Assembly (NCBI RefSeq): GCF_006542335.1
Contig: NZ_CP032485.1
Location: 1,684,501 to 1,748,500 of the forward strand
DNA: 64,000 bases
Direction: 5' to 3'
Origin: Neokomagataea tanensis
GTDB taxonomy: Bacteria; Pseudomonadota; Alphaproteobacteria; Acetobacterales; Acetobacteraceae
Positions within the stretch are counted from its first letter, which is position 1. Each line of letters opens with the position of its first letter. The position numbers and the translations under genes are program-made. The notes beneath the pieces are model-generated. The model saw nothing but the letters and a program-made list of their open reading frames with translations, made no database searches and was not told the origin of the DNA. Below are positions 9,301-16,733 of this stretch, one piece after another.

Positions 9301-10857
9301 GGTGTGACCCTCATTTCACCACCACCGCATCACGATATTTACTCCATCGAAGATCTTGCCCAGCTTATCTACGACTTAAAGCAGGTGAACCCTACTGCGA
9401 CAGTCACGGTGAAGTTGGTGGCGCGTACTGGTATCGGTACGATTGCGGCAGGTGTTGCGAAAGCTAATGCTGATGCCATTCTGATTTCCGGGCATTCGGG
9501 CGGTACAGGGGCTAGCCCTCAATCCTCCATCCATTACGCGGGTTTGCCGTGGGAAATGGGATTGAGTGAGGCGCATCAGGTTCTGATGTTGAACCGTCTG
9601 CGCCACCGCTTGGTGCTACGTACCGATGGTGGCATCAAGACCGGCCGTGACGTTGTTATGGCTGCGATGCTGGGTGCCGAAGAGTTCGGCATCGGTACGG
9701 CGGCGTTGGTGGCTATGGGTTGCATCATGGTGCGGCAGTGCCACTCCAACACCTGCCCAGTCGGTGTGTGTGTGCAAGATGAACGCCTCCGTGAGAAATT
9801 CGACGGTTCGCCAGAGAAGGTGATCAACCTTTTCACGCTCATTGCCGAGGATGTGCGGCACATCTTGGCTGAGTTGGGCGTGCGCTCGCTGAAGGATGTT
9901 ATCGGCCGTACGGATTTGTTGCGTCAGGTATCGCGTGGGGCAGATTATCTGGACGATCTGGACCTGAACTCTCTGCTGGTGCAGGCGGATCCGGGCGAGC
10001 ATGCACGTTACTGCACGCGCGAAGGCCGCAACGAGGTCCCCGATACGTTGGACGCTGACATTATGGCTGATGCACGGCCGCTCTTCTCACGTCGTGAGAA
10101 GCTGCATTTGCACTACACAGTGCAGAATACGCATCGTGCCATTGGTACGCGTGTATCGGGTGAAATTACCCGTCAGTTCGGTATGCATACCTTGCCGGAG
10201 GGGCATTTGACATTGTCTCTACGCGGTTCGGCCGGTCAGTCTCTCGGCGCTTTTGCTGTTAAGGGTCTGAAGTTGGACGTGGAAGGCGATGCCAACGATT
10301 ACGTGGGTAAAGGCTTGTCTGGTGCGACAATTGTTGTGCGTAAGCCACCTTCTGCCCCTTGGCGCTCGGAAGAAAACTCGATCATTGGCAATACAGTTCT
10401 GTACGGTGCAACGAGCGGCAAACTGTTTGCAGCGGGCCAAGCCGGTGAACGCTTTGCCGTGCGTAACTCTGGCGCGACCACAGTTGTTGAGGGCTGTGGC
10501 TCTAATGGTTGTGAGTACATGACGGGCGGTACGGTCGTTATCTTGGGTGAGACTGGCGATAATTTCGGAGCCGGTTTCACGGGTGGAATGGCCTATGTGC
10601 TGGATCGTTCAGGGCGTTTTGGAGCGCAAGTCAACGAAGATACGATCATGTTGAATCGTGTAGCGCCGGGTAGCCGGTGGGACCACGAGTTGCGTGCGCT
10701 GGTAGAGGAGCATGTGCGTGAGACAGGTAGTATTTACGCTGAAGACCTGCTCCATTGCTGGGAGCAGACTTTAGGGCAGTTCTGGCACGTTGTGCCACGC
10801 GACTACGCTAAGGTAATCGGGTATGTTCAGGAAGATTTGTCGAAACTCTCGGCATAA
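6346..10857 (+). CDS. gltB: glutamate synthase [NADPH] large subunit
   Basis: Alpha subunit of glutamate synthase. It takes ammonia from glutamine at an N-terminal class II amidotransferase domain and uses it to aminate 2-oxoglutarate at the FMN site. The mature N-terminal nucleophile should be Cys28 in RDSCGVG, so a propeptide of about 27 residues is removed. The central and FMN domains follow, with the [3Fe-4S] cysteines in GCIMVRQCHSNTCPVG (near 1126-1140), and then the C-terminal GXG beta-helix domain (near 1290-1480). Length 1503 is standard. It is co-transcribed with gltD and ends just before a strong terminator. Confidence 0.97.
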   Translation: MTNFTAEYAANVKRLEGLYDPSQERDSCGVGLVAALDGQPSRAVVKAGIEALGNIWHRGAVDADGKTGDGAGIHVEIPQDFFADAVHSSAQDDTIDGRIAVGMIFLPKTDLGAQERGRQIVETEVLNFGYGIYGWRQVPIDASCIGEKANQTRPEIEQIMIRNALGSDEETFERDLYVIRRRIERRATQDHVDLYMCSLSCRSLIYKGMFLAENLTDFYPDLLDERFVSRFAIYHQRYSTNTFPTWKLAQPFRKVAHNGEINTISGNRNWMRSHETRLSHPNLNPYLDDLKPVVQASGSDTAALDNVFELLTFAGRDAPMAKTLLVPASAGADSSMSEKARAMFRYCNAVMEPWDGPAALCATDGRWIIAGLDRAGLRPLRYSITTDKLLIVGSETGMVRVPESRVERRGRLGPGQTLALDLRDARLYQPDEVLEMLSERQDYGEWTQRIKDIAPVVRDVCEPEAPEGEALRRLQVSVSLTHEELETILHPMVETAAEALGSMGDDTPLQVLSKTQRGLSNYFRQDFSQVTNPPIDSLRETRVMSLITRLGNLGNVLDQSAEQCDLLQLPSPVLTIGEFDALRRECGDNAAVIDCTFPAAEGEDGLRAAIASIRAQAEEQVRCGCSHLFLTDENVSAERAGIPMILATAAVHVHLVRTSLRTFTSLNVRSSGAIDVHAIAVTIGVGATTVNPSLAQHCIADRLRRGLFGTMAIRDAMARYRKAVDKGLLKIMSKFGISIISAYRGGYNFEAIGLSRALVAEFFPGMPSRISGIGLPGIARNILKAHKQAWDQKVEALPIGGRYKLRRQGETHAFSGQLVHMLQSAVTANSFTLYKRYADGVRQTAPVALRDLLDFKPAHAPIPIDEVESITQIRRRLVAPGISLGALSPEAHETLAIAMNRIGAKSDSGEGGEDPIRATPRPNGDNASSAIKQVASGRFGVTAQYLNDCREIEIKMAQGAKPGEGGQLPGFKVTELIGRLRHATPGVTLISPPPHHDIYSIEDLAQLIYDLKQVNPTATVTVKLVARTGIGTIAAGVAKANADAILISGHSGGTGASPQSSIHYAGLPWEMGLSEAHQVLMLNRLRHRLVLRTDGGIKTGRDVVMAAMLGAEEFGIGTAALVAMGCIMVRQCHSNTCPVGVCVQDERLREKFDGSPEKVINLFTLIAEDVRHILAELGVRSLKDVIGRTDLLRQVSRGADYLDDLDLNSLLVQADPGEHARYCTREGRNEVPDTLDADIMADARPLFSRREKLHLHYTVQNTHRAIGTRVSGEITRQFGMHTLPEGHLTLSLRGSAGQSLGAFAVKGLKLDVEGDANDYVGKGLSGATIVVRKPPSAPWRSEENSIIGNTVLYGATSGKLFAAGQAGERFAVRNSGATTVVEGCGSNGCEYMTGGTVVILGETGDNFGAGFTGGMAYVLDRSGRFGAQVNEDTIMLNRVAPGSRWDHELRALVEEHVRETGSIYAEDLLHCWEQTLGQFWHVVPRDYAKVIGYVQEDLSKLSA

Positions 10858-10880
10858 TATTTAGGGCAGAGAGTTTTAGA

Positions 10881-10923
10881 AACCTTGCCTCCTCCCTGTT
10901 ATGGGGCGGAGGCAAGGTTTTTT
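10881..10923. terminator. bidirectional terminator between gltB and the gluconate permease
   Basis: AACCTTGCCTCC (10881-10892) pairs perfectly with GGAGGCAAGGTT (10908-10919), followed by seven T. On the minus strand the A-rich 5' side gives a shorter T-run. The genes converge here, so it probably serves both. Confidence 0.9.
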
Positions 10924-10924
10924 G

Positions 10925-12265
10925 TTAGATAAAGACCGAAGCGAGCAGCGCGAATAGAAGGCCGAAAACGGCGATGAGCGTTTCCAGAACGGACCATGTT
11001 TTGAGGGTCTGTGGTACGGTCAGGCCCAAATATTCTTTAATTTGCCAGAAGCCTGCGTCGTTCATTGGGCCAAGGGCAACAGAGCCAGCGCCTGTTACGA
11101 GCACCATGAGTTCCGGCGAGACGCCGTGGGCTTGTGCAAGAATAGGTCCCATAATACTTGACGCAGTGGCCATGGAAACCGTGGAAGAGCCGCAAGCAAC
11201 GCGCACAATTACGGCAAGGAGCCAGCCAAGCAGCAAAAGTGGCATGTGAATGCCAAGTGCAGCGTCGGTAATTGCCTTGGACACCCCGCTATCGATGAGT
11301 TCACGCCCAAAGCCGCCGCCTGCCCCTACGAGGAGCATGATGAGAGCTGTCGGTGCAAGACACTCATTGGTAAAGCGCAAAATGGTCTCGCGTGAGAAGC
11401 CGCGGGCCAAGCCGAGCACATAAAATGAGAGCACTGTAGCAACGGCAAGGGCAATGTCCGTATTGCCAAAGAAATGCAGCGCCTGGTTCAAGGAACTATG
11501 CGGTTTGGCAATACTGTCAGCGGAAGATCCAACAAACATGAGCACAACAGGCAACAGAATTGTTGCGACTGTTGCTGCAAAGCTTGGCAGATTCTCAGGA
11601 GGCGTAGCGCGAATAAATTGTGCAGCTAAAGGGTTATGCTCAGTTAGAGGCACATGTTTTGCTGCGAAACGCCCAAAAACTGGTCCCGCGATAATGGCCA
11701 CGGGGGTACCGATGATGATGCCCCAAAAAATGGTTTGCCCGATATTGGCGTGATAGGCCGACAGTGCCAGCAACGTGGCAGGGTGTGGCGGGATCAACGC
11801 ATGTGTAACGGATAATGCGGCGCCCATGGGCAGGGCCACTTGTAGGAGTGGGGTTTTTGTCCGTTCGGCCAAAACGAAGGCAATAGGAATGAGCAGGACA
11901 AAGCCGATTTCGAAGAAAACCGGTAGTCCGACGAGCAAACCGATGACCATCATGGCCCAGTCGACGCGCCCGCGCCCGGCAATTCCGGACACGGTCAAGG
12001 CAATTCGATCTGCCCCGCCGGACTCGGTTAACATTTTTCCGAGCATGGTGCCGAGTGCGATGACGGTGCCGACATGTCCAAGAACGTGCCCTGCGCCGGC
12101 TTCGAACGAGCCTACGACTTTATCAGCAGGCATTCCTGCAATCAGGGCGAGGATAATTGATACGGCAAAAAGAGTGATGAAAGGGTTTAACCGCAGGCGT
12201 GCGATAAGCACCACAAGCGCGAGGATCGAACCAGTAACAAGGCATAGTGCAAAAGGGATACTCAT
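10925..12265 (-). CDS. gntT: GntP-family gluconate:H+ symporter
   Basis: Inner-membrane permease of the GntP/GntT family, importing gluconate or a similar sugar acid with protons. The 446 residues are almost entirely hydrophobic with about 12-14 predicted membrane segments. The family's sequence features are clear (GLPVFFEIGFVLLIP, SVTHALIPPHPATL, the VACGSSTVSMATA segment and GSVALGPMNDAGFW). This fits an organism that oxidises glucose to gluconate in the periplasm and takes it back. It is a single gene; no gluconate kinase is nearby. Substrate specificity within the family cannot be read from the sequence. Confidence 0.93.
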   Translation of the reverse strand: MSIPFALCLVTGSILALVVLIARLRLNPFITLFAVSIILALIAGMPADKVVGSFEAGAGHVLGHVGTVIALGTMLGKMLTESGGADRIALTVSGIAGRGRVDWAMMVIGLLVGLPVFFEIGFVLLIPIAFVLAERTKTPLLQVALPMGAALSVTHALIPPHPATLLALSAYHANIGQTIFWGIIIGTPVAIIAGPVFGRFAAKHVPLTEHNPLAAQFIRATPPENLPSFAATVATILLPVVLMFVGSSADSIAKPHSSLNQALHFFGNTDIALAVATVLSFYVLGLARGFSRETILRFTNECLAPTALIMLLVGAGGGFGRELIDSGVSKAITDAALGIHMPLLLLGWLLAVIVRVACGSSTVSMATASSIMGPILAQAHGVSPELMVLVTGAGSVALGPMNDAGFWQIKEYLGLTVPQTLKTWSVLETLIAVFGLLFALLASVFI

Positions 12266-12273
12266 TGTCTCGT

Positions 12274-12288
12274 ATCCTGAAAAAGGAT
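12274..12288 (-). promoter_or_regulatory. small hairpin over the ribosome-binding site of the gluconate permease
   Basis: On the minus strand ATCCT-TTTTC-AGGAT folds into a 5-bp hairpin whose 3' arm contains the AGGA that would act as Shine-Dalgarno, about nine bases before the ATG at 12265. It could dampen translation. The stem is short, so a chance occurrence is possible. Confidence 0.3.
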
Positions 12289-12457
12289 GTCATGAGAGGG
12301 CTAACGCCTTTTTGCACTGTGAGCCAAGAGGCCGGGGGCAGGAAAGAGTAGATATCCCACGAATGTGAAAAATCTCCACACGACAACATGTGGAATTGTG
12401 CGCGGCGTAAGTGAGATCCGTTTGACGGTGAGCAATGTGTGGCTAATAGTTGAAATT

Positions 12458-14296
12458 ATGACACATGATCTTTTTGCACGCCCGTTTTCTGTTGCTTCTG
12501 CCACGTCTGGGCAGGAGGGGTCTTCGTCGGAGAAGAGTGCTCCGCCACGTTGGGATTTGGGTGATTTGTATGAATCTCCAAGTGATCCCCAAATTACCGA
12601 CGATTTTGCCGCGCTGGAACAGGCGGCGCAGCAATTTGGGCAGGCTTGGAAGGGCAAGCTAGGAGACATCAGCCCCAAGGCTTTGGCGGGTGCTTTTGGG
12701 GATTACGAGCGGATAGAGGAAGGGCTCGGGCGTATTGGCTCTTTCGCGCAACTCGGTTTTGCTGCGCACACTACGGACGGGGCCTGGGGGCGTTTTTCCC
12801 AAGGTGTGCAAGAGCGACTGACCGATATTTCCGGGCATTTGCTGTTCTTCACGCTGGAGTTGAACCGCTTAACGGATGAGCAGGCTGATATGCTGCTTGC
12901 TGCACCGGAAATGGAAAAGTGGCGTCCCTACATACGCGATTTGCGAGTGTTCAAGCCTTACCAGCTCTCTGACGAGGTTGAGCAGGTTTTGATGGATAAA
13001 TCCGTTACGGGGCGCAATGCGTGGAACCGTCTCTTTGACGAGACTATGGCGGAACTGACTGTTACGCTTAATGGAGAGGAACGCCCATTGGGGGAGGCGT
13101 TTAATACGCTGACCCATCGTGACCGAGCCCGTAGGCAGCAAGCGGCAGAGCAAATTAGTGGTGTTTTGGCAAAGAACTCACGTCTGCTGACCCAGATTAC
13201 AAACACCCTCGCAAAAGATAAGGCTATTGCCGATAAGATGCGTGGGTATCCACGGCCTACATCGTCACGCAATCGCGCCAACATGGTGGAAGATGACGTC
13301 GTGGACGCGTTGGTCGCGGCAGTTAATGATGCTTACCCCCGTTTGTCGCACAGATATTACGCGTTGAAAGCAAAGTGGCTTGGCCTTGAAAAGCTAGAAC
13401 ATTGGGACCGGAATGCTCCCCTGCCGGGTGAGCAGGAAAGTGACCTGTCCTGGCAGGAAGGGTGCAAGATTGTACGGGATGCATATACGCAGTTTGACCC
13501 GGCTTTAGGGGCACTGGTCGGGCGCTTTTTGGATAATCCGTGGATTGATGCGGCCGCAGTGCCGGGTAAGTCATCAGGGGCGTTTGCTCATCCTGTCACA
13601 CCTTCGGTGCATCCATATATTCTTATGAACTATCATGGCCGTGCGCGTGATGTCATGACATTGGCGCATGAGCTTGGGCATGGGGTGCATCAGATCCTAG
13701 CCGGTGAGACGCAGGGCTATTTAAACGCTTCAACCCCGCTGACTTTGGCTGAGACGGCATCTGTCTTTGGCGAAATGCTGACATTCCAGTCTTTGTTGGA
13801 GCGTGAACGGGACCCAGAACGGCGGCGGTTGTTGTTGGCCTCCAAGGTGGAGGACATGCTCAACACGGTTGTTCGCCAAATCGCGTTTTACCAGTTCGAG
13901 GTCAAAGTCCATGATGAGCGCGGCGATGGGGAGCTGTCGTCTGAGAGATTGGGAGAAATCTGGAAAGAGGTGCAGGAGCGAAGCCTAGGGCCTGCCTTCC
14001 GTTTCACGCCCGATTATAATCACTATTGGTCTTATATACCGCATTTCGTTCATTCTCCATTTTACGTTTACGCCTATGCTTTTGGGGATTGTTTGGTGAA
14101 TGCGCTTTATGGTGTTTATCAAGCGCAGCCTGAAGGGTTTGTTGAAAAATACCGCACCATGCTTCAGGCGGGTGGTACGCTGCGTCATAAAGAACTTTTG
14201 GCACCATTTGGGCTTGATGCTTCACAGCCTGATTTTTGGAAAACAGGGCTGGATATTATTTCCGGGTTGATTGATCAGCTTGAGCAGGAAGGGTGA
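12458..14296 (+). CDS. pepF: M3-family oligoendopeptidase F
   Basis: Cytosolic zinc metallopeptidase that degrades short peptides (M3B, PepF family). The zinc site HELGH is at residues 404-408 in MTLAHELGHGVHQIL, with the distal Glu expected in the following ASVFGEM segment. The frame is open from 12365, but the extra 31 residues look non-protein-like. I place the start at the ATG at 12458 (MTHDLFARPF), giving 612 residues, near the usual 600. No strong Shine-Dalgarno is visible there, so the start is not certain. It precedes the ABC1 kinase gene by six bases and is probably co-transcribed with it. Confidence 0.9.
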   Translation: MTHDLFARPFSVASATSGQEGSSSEKSAPPRWDLGDLYESPSDPQITDDFAALEQAAQQFGQAWKGKLGDISPKALAGAFGDYERIEEGLGRIGSFAQLGFAAHTTDGAWGRFSQGVQERLTDISGHLLFFTLELNRLTDEQADMLLAAPEMEKWRPYIRDLRVFKPYQLSDEVEQVLMDKSVTGRNAWNRLFDETMAELTVTLNGEERPLGEAFNTLTHRDRARRQQAAEQISGVLAKNSRLLTQITNTLAKDKAIADKMRGYPRPTSSRNRANMVEDDVVDALVAAVNDAYPRLSHRYYALKAKWLGLEKLEHWDRNAPLPGEQESDLSWQEGCKIVRDAYTQFDPALGALVGRFLDNPWIDAAAVPGKSSGAFAHPVTPSVHPYILMNYHGRARDVMTLAHELGHGVHQILAGETQGYLNASTPLTLAETASVFGEMLTFQSLLERERDPERRRLLLASKVEDMLNTVVRQIAFYQFEVKVHDERGDGELSSERLGEIWKEVQERSLGPAFRFTPDYNHYWSYIPHFVHSPFYVYAYAFGDCLVNALYGVYQAQPEGFVEKYRTMLQAGGTLRHKELLAPFGLDASQPDFWKTGLDIISGLIDQLEQEG

Positions 14297-14302
14297 TCTG
14301 TC

Positions 14303-15658
14303 ATGGCGCGTGATTTAGACGATACTGGTTTTTTGGGCGGCGTTCAGCGTTTTGCAAAGACGTCCGGAGCCGTGGGGGGTATTGCCGCGCGCTTGGCTGG
14401 GCATAAGCTTGGCTTGAGGGGCAACAGGGAAGGCCACGCCGAAGATTTGAAAGCGGCCCTTGGTAACCTTAAAGGCCCCCTGATGAAGGCCGCTCAACTG
14501 CTTTCGACAATTCCGGGGGCGTTGCCGGAAGAGTACGCCAATGAGTTGGCACATCTTCAGGCCAACGCTCCACCAATGGGTTGGAATTTTGTGCGCCGAA
14601 GGATGAGGGCGGAGCTTGGCGCAAGTTGGGAGCGCCACTTCAGTGCTTTCAGCCATGAAGCTGTCGCAGCGGCATCACTTGGGCAGGTTCATAGAGCGCG
14701 TTTGGCAGATGGCCGGGAAGTTGCGTGTAAGCTGCAATATCCTGACATGCCAGGTGCAGTAGAGACGGACCTCATGCAGTTTAAAGCAGCCTTGGGTGTC
14801 TTTCGTCAGATCGATGGCACGATAAGACAAGATGAAGTTTACGCAGAACTAGCTGACCGGCTTAGAGAAGAACTCGATTACAAGCGCGAAGCGAGCCACT
14901 TGGAGTTGTATCGAAACATTCTGGAAACGGTGCCGGATGTGACTGTCCCCTCGACAGTCCCTGAACTTTGCACCGGCCGCCTGCTGACCATGGAGTGGGT
15001 GCGCGGACGTAGCATGCGTACCTTACTTGAAGGAGAAATGACGCAGGACGAGCGGAATTCCGTGGCTCGCGCATTGTTTAAGGGTTGGTACACGCCTGTT
15101 TATCGTTATGGCGTTATTCATGGTGACCCGCATATGGGCAATTTTACGGTCAGAGAGGATTACGGCCTAAACTTACTAGATTTTGGTGCCATCCGCATTT
15201 TCTCACCACGATTTGTCGAAGGGGTCGTTCAGTTATTCACCGCTTTACGGACGGAGAATGAGGAACTGGCTTTTCAAGCATATTCGAAATGGGGCTTCCA
15301 AAATATTTCCCGCGAAACTGCGCAGGTCCTGAATGAGTGGGCGCGTTTCTTCTATCGTCCTCTCATGACGGATCGTGTCTGCTCTATGCAGGAGAGCAAT
15401 GACCCTGCTGAAGCGAAAGAGGTTTTGGGGCGGGTCTATGATGGTTTGAAGCGCACGGGGGGAGTAAAGCTGCCTCGTGAGTTTGTGCTCCTTGATCGCT
15501 CAGCCATCGGGTTGGGCAGTGCATTTCTCAAGCTGGGTGCGCGCTTGAATTGGCACGAGATGTTCCAGGAGCTGATTGAAGGCTTCAACGTGGATGACTT
15601 GGCCGCACGTCAAAGCGAGGCACTGAAAAAAGCAAAGGTCCCAGCGCCTTTGCAATAA
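14303..15658 (+). CDS. ABC1/UbiB-family atypical kinase (AarF)
   Basis: Member of the ABC1/COQ8/UbiB family, which supports ubiquinone biosynthesis or lipid handling through an ATPase-like activity. The alanine-rich nucleotide loop (AVAAASLGQVHRARL, near 115-130), the catalytic HGDPHMGNF (near 270) and the metal-binding LLDFGAIR are all visible. The N-terminal KxGQ signature reads KAAQ here (GPLMKAAQLLST). Length 451 is shorter than E. coli UbiB (546), and no C-terminal membrane segments are obvious. That fits the soluble alphaproteobacterial AarF group rather than UbiB itself. It follows pepF by six bases. Confidence 0.88.
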   Translation: MARDLDDTGFLGGVQRFAKTSGAVGGIAARLAGHKLGLRGNREGHAEDLKAALGNLKGPLMKAAQLLSTIPGALPEEYANELAHLQANAPPMGWNFVRRRMRAELGASWERHFSAFSHEAVAAASLGQVHRARLADGREVACKLQYPDMPGAVETDLMQFKAALGVFRQIDGTIRQDEVYAELADRLREELDYKREASHLELYRNILETVPDVTVPSTVPELCTGRLLTMEWVRGRSMRTLLEGEMTQDERNSVARALFKGWYTPVYRYGVIHGDPHMGNFTVREDYGLNLLDFGAIRIFSPRFVEGVVQLFTALRTENEELAFQAYSKWGFQNISRETAQVLNEWARFFYRPLMTDRVCSMQESNDPAEAKEVLGRVYDGLKRTGGVKLPREFVLLDRSAIGLGSAFLKLGARLNWHEMFQELIEGFNVDDLAARQSEALKKAKVPAPLQ

Positions 15659-15692
15659 GGTGAAACCCCGCTTGGGTGTTTTTCGGCAACCA

Positions 15693-15793
15693 TAATACCC
15701 ACACGGCGTAGGATGACTTACTCCCTTGCTTGAGAGAGCAAGGGGTCACGCGCTTCAGATCAGTTTGATGAATCTGAGAAGGACTGGGTATTA
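15693..15793 (+). promoter_or_regulatory. candidate structured leader RNA (three-way junction) of the sugar isomerase gene
   Basis: Three complementary segments sit between the ABC1 gene stop and the next start. P1: TAATACCCA (15693-15701) pairs perfectly over 9 bp with TGGGTATTA (15785-15793). P2: CCCTTGCT (15723-15730) pairs with AGCAAGGG (15737-15744) across a 6-base loop. P3: TCAGAT (15755-15760) pairs with ATCTGA (15772-15777). P1 closes around P2 and P3 and ends two bases before the ATG. It is adjacent to the GAAGGA ribosome-binding site (15778-15783), so folding should block translation. It does not match any riboswitch consensus I know. Confidence 0.45.
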
Positions 15794-15795
15794 AA

Positions 15796-16644
15796 ATGGG
15801 TGATTTTCCGTTTTCTTTTGGCGTCAATCAATTCACGACGCAGCCATGGTCTTTTGAGGAAGACGTCGCGCGTTACGCGGAACTTGGGGTTGATGCCATA
15901 GAAGTTTGCGAAGCCAAACTTGCCCCAGAAAAGCTACAGGCTCAGCTCGACCTGGTAAAACAATCCGGTTTGAAAATCAGTGCCGTACAGCCCAAGATAC
16001 GCACATTTTTTGGGAGCAAAATGGCGCCTGAGCCGACAGAAACTGATGCACGGGTCGAAGCCTTTATTGGTAGTTTGAAAAAATTGGCTCCTTACGCGCA
16101 AGGTGCTTCGTTTGTCATGAATACTGGTGCTCCGGTAAATGGAAACGTCCGGCAGGTCGTTGATGAAACGGTCCGGTACATGCGTAAAGTAGCGCCCATC
16201 GCGCAGGATTTGGGTGTGAAGGTCGCTATCGAGCCGCTTAACCCGACTTCGGTGAACGTCGAGACTGCCATTTGGACGATCGACCAGGCTTTAGAGCTGA
16301 TTGAAACGGTAGCGCATCCTGCGTTTGGGCTGTGCTTGGATTACTGGAATATTTGGCAACAAAATCAATGTGCCGAGGCGATTAAAAGAGCCGGAAAGGC
16401 TATTTTTGTTTTGCAAGTTTCCGATTGGCGCACGCCTTACTCTGGTACTGACAGACTAGTGCCGGGAGATGGCAGCATTCCGCTGGGGCAGTTGTTGCGG
16501 GCAACGCATGATGCAGGTTTTGATGGGGCATGCACGGTCGAGATTTTTTCTTCAGATGTGCCTGACAGCCTTTACGACCAAGACCTAAAAACGGTCCTTG
16601 TGAGAAGCAGGGACGGGCTGATTAAGGCTTGGAATGAAGGCTGA
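15796..16644 (+). CDS. sugar phosphate isomerase/epimerase (xylose-isomerase-like TIM barrel)
   Basis: TIM-barrel protein of the AP-endonuclease-2/IolE-like family, which isomerises or epimerises sugars or inositol derivatives with a divalent metal. The 282 residues show likely metal ligands in AIEPLNP, LCLDYWN and CTVEIFS. The segment usually read as VHxxD is LQVSD here, a variant also seen in other members. GAAGGA lies before the ATG. No sugar catabolic gene is adjacent to suggest a substrate. The upstream leader (15693-15793) suggests post-transcriptional control. Exact function unknown. Confidence 0.82.
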   Translation: MGDFPFSFGVNQFTTQPWSFEEDVARYAELGVDAIEVCEAKLAPEKLQAQLDLVKQSGLKISAVQPKIRTFFGSKMAPEPTETDARVEAFIGSLKKLAPYAQGASFVMNTGAPVNGNVRQVVDETVRYMRKVAPIAQDLGVKVAIEPLNPTSVNVETAIWTIDQALELIETVAHPAFGLCLDYWNIWQQNQCAEAIKRAGKAIFVLQVSDWRTPYSGTDRLVPGDGSIPLGQLLRATHDAGFDGACTVEIFSSDVPDSLYDQDLKTVLVRSRDGLIKAWNEG

Positions 16645-16690
16645 CTGGGAAAACGCCAACGGACAACTTTTGAAATATCCAAACCCAAAG

Positions 16691-16705
16691 TGTTACGGTA
16701 TAACA
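16691..16705. promoter_or_regulatory. candidate operator upstream of the TonB receptor
   Basis: TGTTA-CGGTA-TAACA is a 5-bp perfect inverted repeat with a 5-base centre, 29 bases before the receptor start. The TATAAC inside it also resembles a -10 box. It does not fit a Fur consensus. Confidence 0.35.
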
Positions 16706-16733
16706 TACTAAAAATAAGTTTATCGGGGGTTGG

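Noticed and set aside
15661..15795. TPP or other known riboswitch before the sugar isomerase gene
   Set aside because: The conserved CUGAGA and GAUC..AAUGCCAGCG elements of TPP riboswitches are absent; no other known class fits.
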